From: JAUZPB01 sp037140715
GTDB taxonomy: Bacteria; Bacteroidota; Ignavibacteria; Ignavibacteriales; SURF-24
Direction: 5' to 3'
DNA: 57,125 nucleotides
NCBI GenBank assembly: GCA_037140715.1
Contig: JBAXDX010000005.1
Span: 1 to 57,125, forward strand
The notes under the pieces were generated by a model. The model was given only the letters and a program-made list of their open reading frames with translations. It ran no database searches and was not told where the DNA came from. Positions 53,522 to 57,125 of this stretch are shown one piece after another. The position numbers and the translations under genes are program-made. The first letter of the stretch is position 1, and each line of letters starts with the position of its first letter.

Positions 53522-55282
53522 TTAAGTATAATCTATTTGATTTTGGTACTGACCCGCCGGGAGCGTAAAATAAAAAGTACTTCCTTTCCTGTCCAGGCTC
53601 TCAACCCAGATATTTCCGCCATGTTTTTCTACAAATTCTTTACAAAGCAATAACCCTAATCCGGTACTTGACTCACCGTCTGTGCCTTCGCGTCCGACTT
53701 TTTCATCTATCTTAAATAACTTACTAAATAAATTTTCCGGCATTCCTATACCGTTGTCCGCTACAGATATTTCTACCATCTTATTATCCTCTGATTCTCT
53801 TGCTTTAACTATTACCTTTCCGCCGCACTCTGTGAACTTTACAGCATTTGATAAAAGATTACGCAAAATAGAATCAAGCATAGCCTCATCGGCGAAAACA
53901 ATATGGTTTTCAGGGATTATCTCAATGCCTTTTTGCTTTCCGCGTTTAACTATCAAACTAATGTTATGAAAAACTATCTCTGCCAGAACTATTTCCTGCG
54001 GATTAAAACTTACCATACCCCGTTGCATACGAGCCCATTCCAGTAAATTATTTAACAACTTAAAGAGTTTTTTTGCGCTATAGTGGATTTCTCTACCTGC
54101 TTCGGATAATTCATCCTGAGAAAAACTACTAATATCCTCAGCCATTAATTCAGTTACTCCGAGAAATCCCTGAAACGGACCTTTTAAATCATGAGCAATG
54201 ATTGAGAATAATTTATCCTTTGTAGCAATCAATTCTTTCAGCTGTTCAGAATAATGCCTGATCTGTTTTTCAGCCTCCTTAATAATCATAAATTTTCTGG
54301 CATTAGCAACTGCCAGCCCGCCAATACTGCCAATGATTTTCGATATCTCCTTATATTTCTCAATATACTGTGGAAAATTAATTCCAATAATATCAAATTC
54401 CCCTATTAACTCCTGCTGATTTGACAAAACGATACGGAAACTATTATCGTCCGGGCTGACATTATTATCAGCTGCCTGCCTGTAAAAAACAGGATTCTGT
54501 TTCATCTCATTATTGCAAGGAGTGTAAACAATATTTAAGGGAATAAATAACAGTTCAAGGAAATTAAATATTTTTCTGACAATTTCATTTTCATCTACAA
54601 GGTCAATTAAATTATTAAGCTGATTAAAGGCAAGTGCATAATCGGCAGCACGTGTGAAAGCAAGGGATAACTTATCATTTAAGGAATTTCTTTCATTTTC
54701 CTCACGCCATTGATAAATAATCGAATCTAAAAACAACCTGCAGTAAGAAAGCCCTACCGGTAATATTTCATACGGAAGTCCCATGTACTCTGACAATGCT
54801 TCAAGCTGTGGTAAGTAATCGCCTTCTATTTCAGTATCAAGCAATATTAATTTACGAGTGGATTCATTAAAGAAAGTCTTTGCTGAAACCGGGTCAAATC
54901 CCCAGTTATTAATATACTTCTTATAATCTCTCAGCCAGCCGTTGGAAACCAGATAATACTTTTTACCAATTAAATGATAGATTAGTGATTTGTTGACAAG
55001 GAGTTCAAAGCACTGATCAAGCTGGATAAACTCAGACTGCCTGTGGTTATTTTTTTTTTTATTATCAACAAAACAGGAACTGCCGATAAAAATTACTTTG
55101 GAATATAGCGGGGTATACTGACCAATAATTTCATTTATCTTTTCAAAATATAACGATGCTCCGGTACAACTGGAATGAAACCCCTTTATCACTACATCAG
55201 GGTAATTCCATGACTTTATAATATGATTTACTTCCGGCAAAAAACAATCACAAACGATTAAACAAAGTTTCCGGTCCGTCAT
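53522..55282 (-). CDS. DUF1638-histidine kinase fusion
   Basis: A 586-residue protein without a signal peptide. Residues 1-195 look like DUF1638 (CDCFLPEVNHII, GFHSSCTGASLYFEKINEII, IGSSCF, LLDTEIEGDYLPQL), a domain found near corrinoid methyltransferase genes. Residues 205-330 are probably GAF-like. HisKA follows with HDLKGPF (His364), then HATPase (about 455-575; DEAMLDSILRNLLSNAVKFT, DNGIGMP). The kinase is likely soluble. The start overlaps the UroD-like gene stop by 4 bp, so the pair is translationally coupled. Several Cys and His residues in the first 95 could bind metal or corrinoid. Confidence 0.82.
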   Translation of the reverse strand: MTDRKLCLIVCDCFLPEVNHIIKSWNYPDVVIKGFHSSCTGASLYFEKINEIIGQYTPLYSKVIFIGSSCFVDNKKKNNHRQSEFIQLDQCFELLVNKSLIYHLIGKKYYLVSNGWLRDYKKYINNWGFDPVSAKTFFNESTRKLILLDTEIEGDYLPQLEALSEYMGLPYEILPVGLSYCRLFLDSIIYQWREENERNSLNDKLSLAFTRAADYALAFNQLNNLIDLVDENEIVRKIFNFLELLFIPLNIVYTPCNNEMKQNPVFYRQAADNNVSPDDNSFRIVLSNQQELIGEFDIIGINFPQYIEKYKEISKIIGSIGGLAVANARKFMIIKEAEKQIRHYSEQLKELIATKDKLFSIIAHDLKGPFQGFLGVTELMAEDISSFSQDELSEAGREIHYSAKKLFKLLNNLLEWARMQRGMVSFNPQEIVLAEIVFHNISLIVKRGKQKGIEIIPENHIVFADEAMLDSILRNLLSNAVKFTECGGKVIVKARESEDNKMVEISVADNGIGMPENLFSKLFKIDEKVGREGTDGESSTGLGLLLCKEFVEKHGGNIWVESLDRKGSTFYFTLPAGQYQNQIDYT

Positions 55283-56328
55283 GAATGAAGCCTTATCGGA
55301 TATTCACCATAAGTGTGAACAGCTTCTGAAATTTCAAGAAGAACATCTTCCGGTACCAGGAACGGGATTTCGCCATGATTATCGGAAAGAATAAACCCGC
55401 CACCCGGTGCGGCCTGAGTAATGGCATTCTTTACGATTTGCTGTGTTTGCTCAGGAGTCCAGCGGCGCATTTCAATGCCATTCAGATTACCCAGTACTGT
55501 TAATTTATTCTTACATTTTTCTTTAATTACGCCAATATCCTCAAAGGTGCTAACGCCGATAACCGCTGTGCCGGTTTGCGCGACTTCATCTATTATCGGA
55601 AGGCAATTACCAGAGGCAAAGTGGGTTGCTGTAGGCCCTTTAATTCTTGCGATTGTATGTCTGGCGCTTAAGAATCCGGTTTGAAGATACTTTTCTTTTG
55701 GAATAACAGTAGTGGATGAAACCGGGTCAAAAAAACAGATAGCCGTAGCACCGGCTTCAAGCTGTGCATTTGCCCAGTCAACACAAAATTCCTCGTTAAT
55801 CTTTATTAATTGTTCAAACAATTCTGTATGAAGGTGCATCAGATTAAGATACTGTTCAAATCCAAGCTGCATTACAGGCAGAGAAAAAGGAGAGATGACC
55901 ACAGCGATTATAGGCACTTCATCTTTAACTGTTGCTTTGAGTTTTTGAATTGATTCTAATACTTTATGCAGCACTTTGGTATCTTTTACTCTCGGTGGCT
56001 GGAGATTCTTAATCTGATTAACATCAGTAATAAAGGGTTCCCCCGCATTAGGCGGACCGTCTTCAGAATAAATTACAGAACCGCCAAATGCTTCTATCTC
56101 AAGCGGCGTATAAAAGAAAGGATATATACAATCGTTCCTGTATTTTTTTCTTATTCTGAGCTGGCCTTCAACTACATTATCTCCTTTCGAAAAATAATCC
56201 TTAATTGTAACACCTAATTCTTTAGCTCCGTGCATTGCAGCCAAAAGAAATAAAGGAACTCTGTCAGGTTCTTTGTGTGAAAGCGTAGTCAGCACACGCT
56301 CCATCGATGACATTGCTTTTTTATTCAT
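55279..56328 (-). CDS. UroD-family (MtaA/CmuA-like) methyltransferase homologue
   Basis: A 349-residue TIM barrel of the uroporphyrinogen decarboxylase superfamily. In this context it belongs to the corrinoid methyltransferase branch (MtaA/MtbA/CmuA), not heme synthesis. Key regions are KEPDRVPLFLLAAMHGAKELG and the metal region TATHFASGNC (His236, Cys242), with LSDNHGEIPF (His318) near the C-terminus. Classical MtaA enzymes bind zinc through HxC and a later Cys. Here the first Cys is displaced and the last is His. The start overlaps the corrinoid protein stop (TAATG), and its own stop overlaps the kinase start. Confidence 0.82.
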   Translation of the reverse strand: MNKKAMSSMERVLTTLSHKEPDRVPLFLLAAMHGAKELGVTIKDYFSKGDNVVEGQLRIRKKYRNDCIYPFFYTPLEIEAFGGSVIYSEDGPPNAGEPFITDVNQIKNLQPPRVKDTKVLHKVLESIQKLKATVKDEVPIIAVVISPFSLPVMQLGFEQYLNLMHLHTELFEQLIKINEEFCVDWANAQLEAGATAICFFDPVSSTTVIPKEKYLQTGFLSARHTIARIKGPTATHFASGNCLPIIDEVAQTGTAVIGVSTFEDIGVIKEKCKNKLTVLGNLNGIEMRRWTPEQTQQIVKNAITQAAPGGGFILSDNHGEIPFLVPEDVLLEISEAVHTYGEYPIRLHS

Positions 56329-56969
56329 TATATGCCTCCCATCAGTTTAGTTACAATTTCGATAGCTTCATGCGGATCTTTGCCCATTGCGTAAGCGCCG
56401 ATTTCCATCCAGAGTTCGTTGTCAAAACGAAAGGGAGCACCGCCGACAATTATCTTCACATCGGGATCGCCAAGTTCTTCTTTGAAATTTTTTATTCTTA
56501 ATGCGGAAGGAAGCATCAGAACAGAGAGAAGCAATATCTTTATTTCTTTTTCTTTTACTATTTTTACAAGAGATTCAGTCGTAAGACCGCCACCTAAATC
56601 TGTAAGTTCAAATCCTGAGGCTCTGAGCGAAGAATAGATAATTCGTTTGCCTAAAAGATGATAATCTTCAAAGACTGCAATTGCCATTTTAGGCTGATTT
56701 TTACGTAGCGGACTTAACCGCGGCAATATTTTATCAATTACTTCTTCACAAATAATACCGCTCATATATACCTGCGATAAAGCTAACCTGCCTTTTTCCC
56801 AATCGTCTCCGATTTTATATAAAACTTCAGTTACCAATTCGCTTGCAACATGAACCGGAGCATTCATTTTTACAGCGGCTGAGATTAACTCTTCCACTTT
56901 TAAGCGGTCAAGCGTTAATAATGCCCGCTCAAATTCATTAACCATAAATTTTAACTCACTCAATTTCAC
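56328..56969 (-). CDS. Cobalamin (corrinoid)-binding protein
   Basis: A 213-residue two-domain protein: helical cap (about residues 10-85) and Rossmann-like B12-binding domain (about 92-210). The cofactor motif DxHxxG is present as Asp102-Tyr-His104-Leu-Leu-Gly107 (EDYHLLGKRI). Ser149 (LLLSVLML) and Gly176-Gly177 (VGGAPF) complete the pocket. The canonical motif GDxHDIG is thus modified around the His, but the key residues remain. It resembles MtaC/MtbC-type proteins that carry methyl groups to the UroD partner. The 156 bp upstream are presumably the operon promoter. Confidence 0.85.
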   Translation of the reverse strand: MKLSELKFMVNEFERALLTLDRLKVEELISAAVKMNAPVHVASELVTEVLYKIGDDWEKGRLALSQVYMSGIICEEVIDKILPRLSPLRKNQPKMAIAVFEDYHLLGKRIIYSSLRASGFELTDLGGGLTTESLVKIVKEKEIKILLLSVLMLPSALRIKNFKEELGDPDVKIIVGGAPFRFDNELWMEIGAYAMGKDPHEAIEIVTKLMGGI

Positions 56970-57125
56970 CTCTGCTATTCAATATTAATCTGTTAATCAT
57001 CCATTTCTAAAAATTTGTTCCAGTTCCCTTACTGGCAATTATTGATTTCCCCTCTGTATAGATATTATCAACCCTGTTATAAATATTTTGGAAAGCAGTC
57101 AAAAATAACAATTACCCTGAATAAA
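56970..57125 (-). promoter_or_regulatory. Presumed promoter region of the corrinoid/kinase operon
   Basis: AT-rich DNA upstream of the B12-binding protein. A 5-bp CCAGT/ACTGG stem with a 6-nt loop lies around 57025-57040. I see no cobalamin riboswitch box. The region runs to the window edge. Confidence 0.4.

Noticed and set aside
56970..57125. Cobalamin riboswitch before the corrinoid operon
   Set aside because: No B12 box or multi-stem fold visible in the 156 bp available.

Overview
The window (about 57 kb, roughly 40% GC by eye) is ordinary chromosome of a Gram-negative bacterium of the Bacteroidota/Ignavibacteriota (FCB) group. I favour an Ignavibacteria-like lineage. Supporting signs are a PorV-like outer-membrane barrel, a DUF4835 protein, many signal peptides cleaved before Gln, a Bacteroidota-type serine palmitoyltransferase, c-di-AMP cyclase next to folP, and non-ATG (TTG) starts behind strong GGAGG sites. 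No rRNA is present, so the phylum is inference.

Layout. 1-5240 (minus): end of an MBL-fold hydrolase, cdaA, folP, rpe, a PASTA membrane protein and a POT/MFS transporter. 5241-6324: repeat-rich non-coding DNA. 6325-7413: a 17-repeat CRISPR array. 7568-15253 (minus): a complete type I-C cas operon, cas3-cas5c-cas8c-cas7-cas4-cas1-cas2. 15254-16280: a GC-hairpin repeat and two tiny membrane genes flanked by a 40-bp direct repeat. 16281-22422: an EamA-like transporter, TonB-C proteins, a 149-bp MITE-like element, twin REC-HPt proteins, a ZIP transporter and tRNA-Ser(GGA). 22653-28104 (plus): glmM, three GT9 glycosyltransferases and ispE. 28199-32879: a putative glycosidase, manA, a lipoprotein with an atypical heme motif, and a GIY-YIG protein. 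32880-33508: a 42-bp minisatellite. 33509-37147: a predicted sphingolipid locus (epimerase/reductase, serine palmitoyltransferase, GNAT-type putative ceramide synthase). 37264-45797: a HEAT-cyclophilin fusion, a beta-propeller, a chemoreceptor, argF and glmS. 45917-49694: a frameshifted HhH/beta-barrel gene, a PorV-like protein and DUF4835. 49784-51169: dgt. 51287-56969 (minus): a packed four-gene operon of corrinoid protein, UroD-type methyltransferase homologue, DUF1638-histidine kinase and TPR-PAS-histidine kinase.

How the genes work together. The I-C operon and array are a full defence module, but the two repeats nearest the expected leader are the decayed ones, and two spacers share their first 12 nt in crRNA sense. 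glmS, glmM and manA supply amino-sugar and mannose precursors, the GT9 trio probably builds lipopolysaccharide core, and the spt locus would add sphingolipids to the same envelope. The most promising candidate for a little-described system is the corrinoid/kinase operon at the right end: proteins normally used for methyl transfer are translationally linked to two sensor kinases, and the methyltransferase homologue has an altered metal-ligand set.
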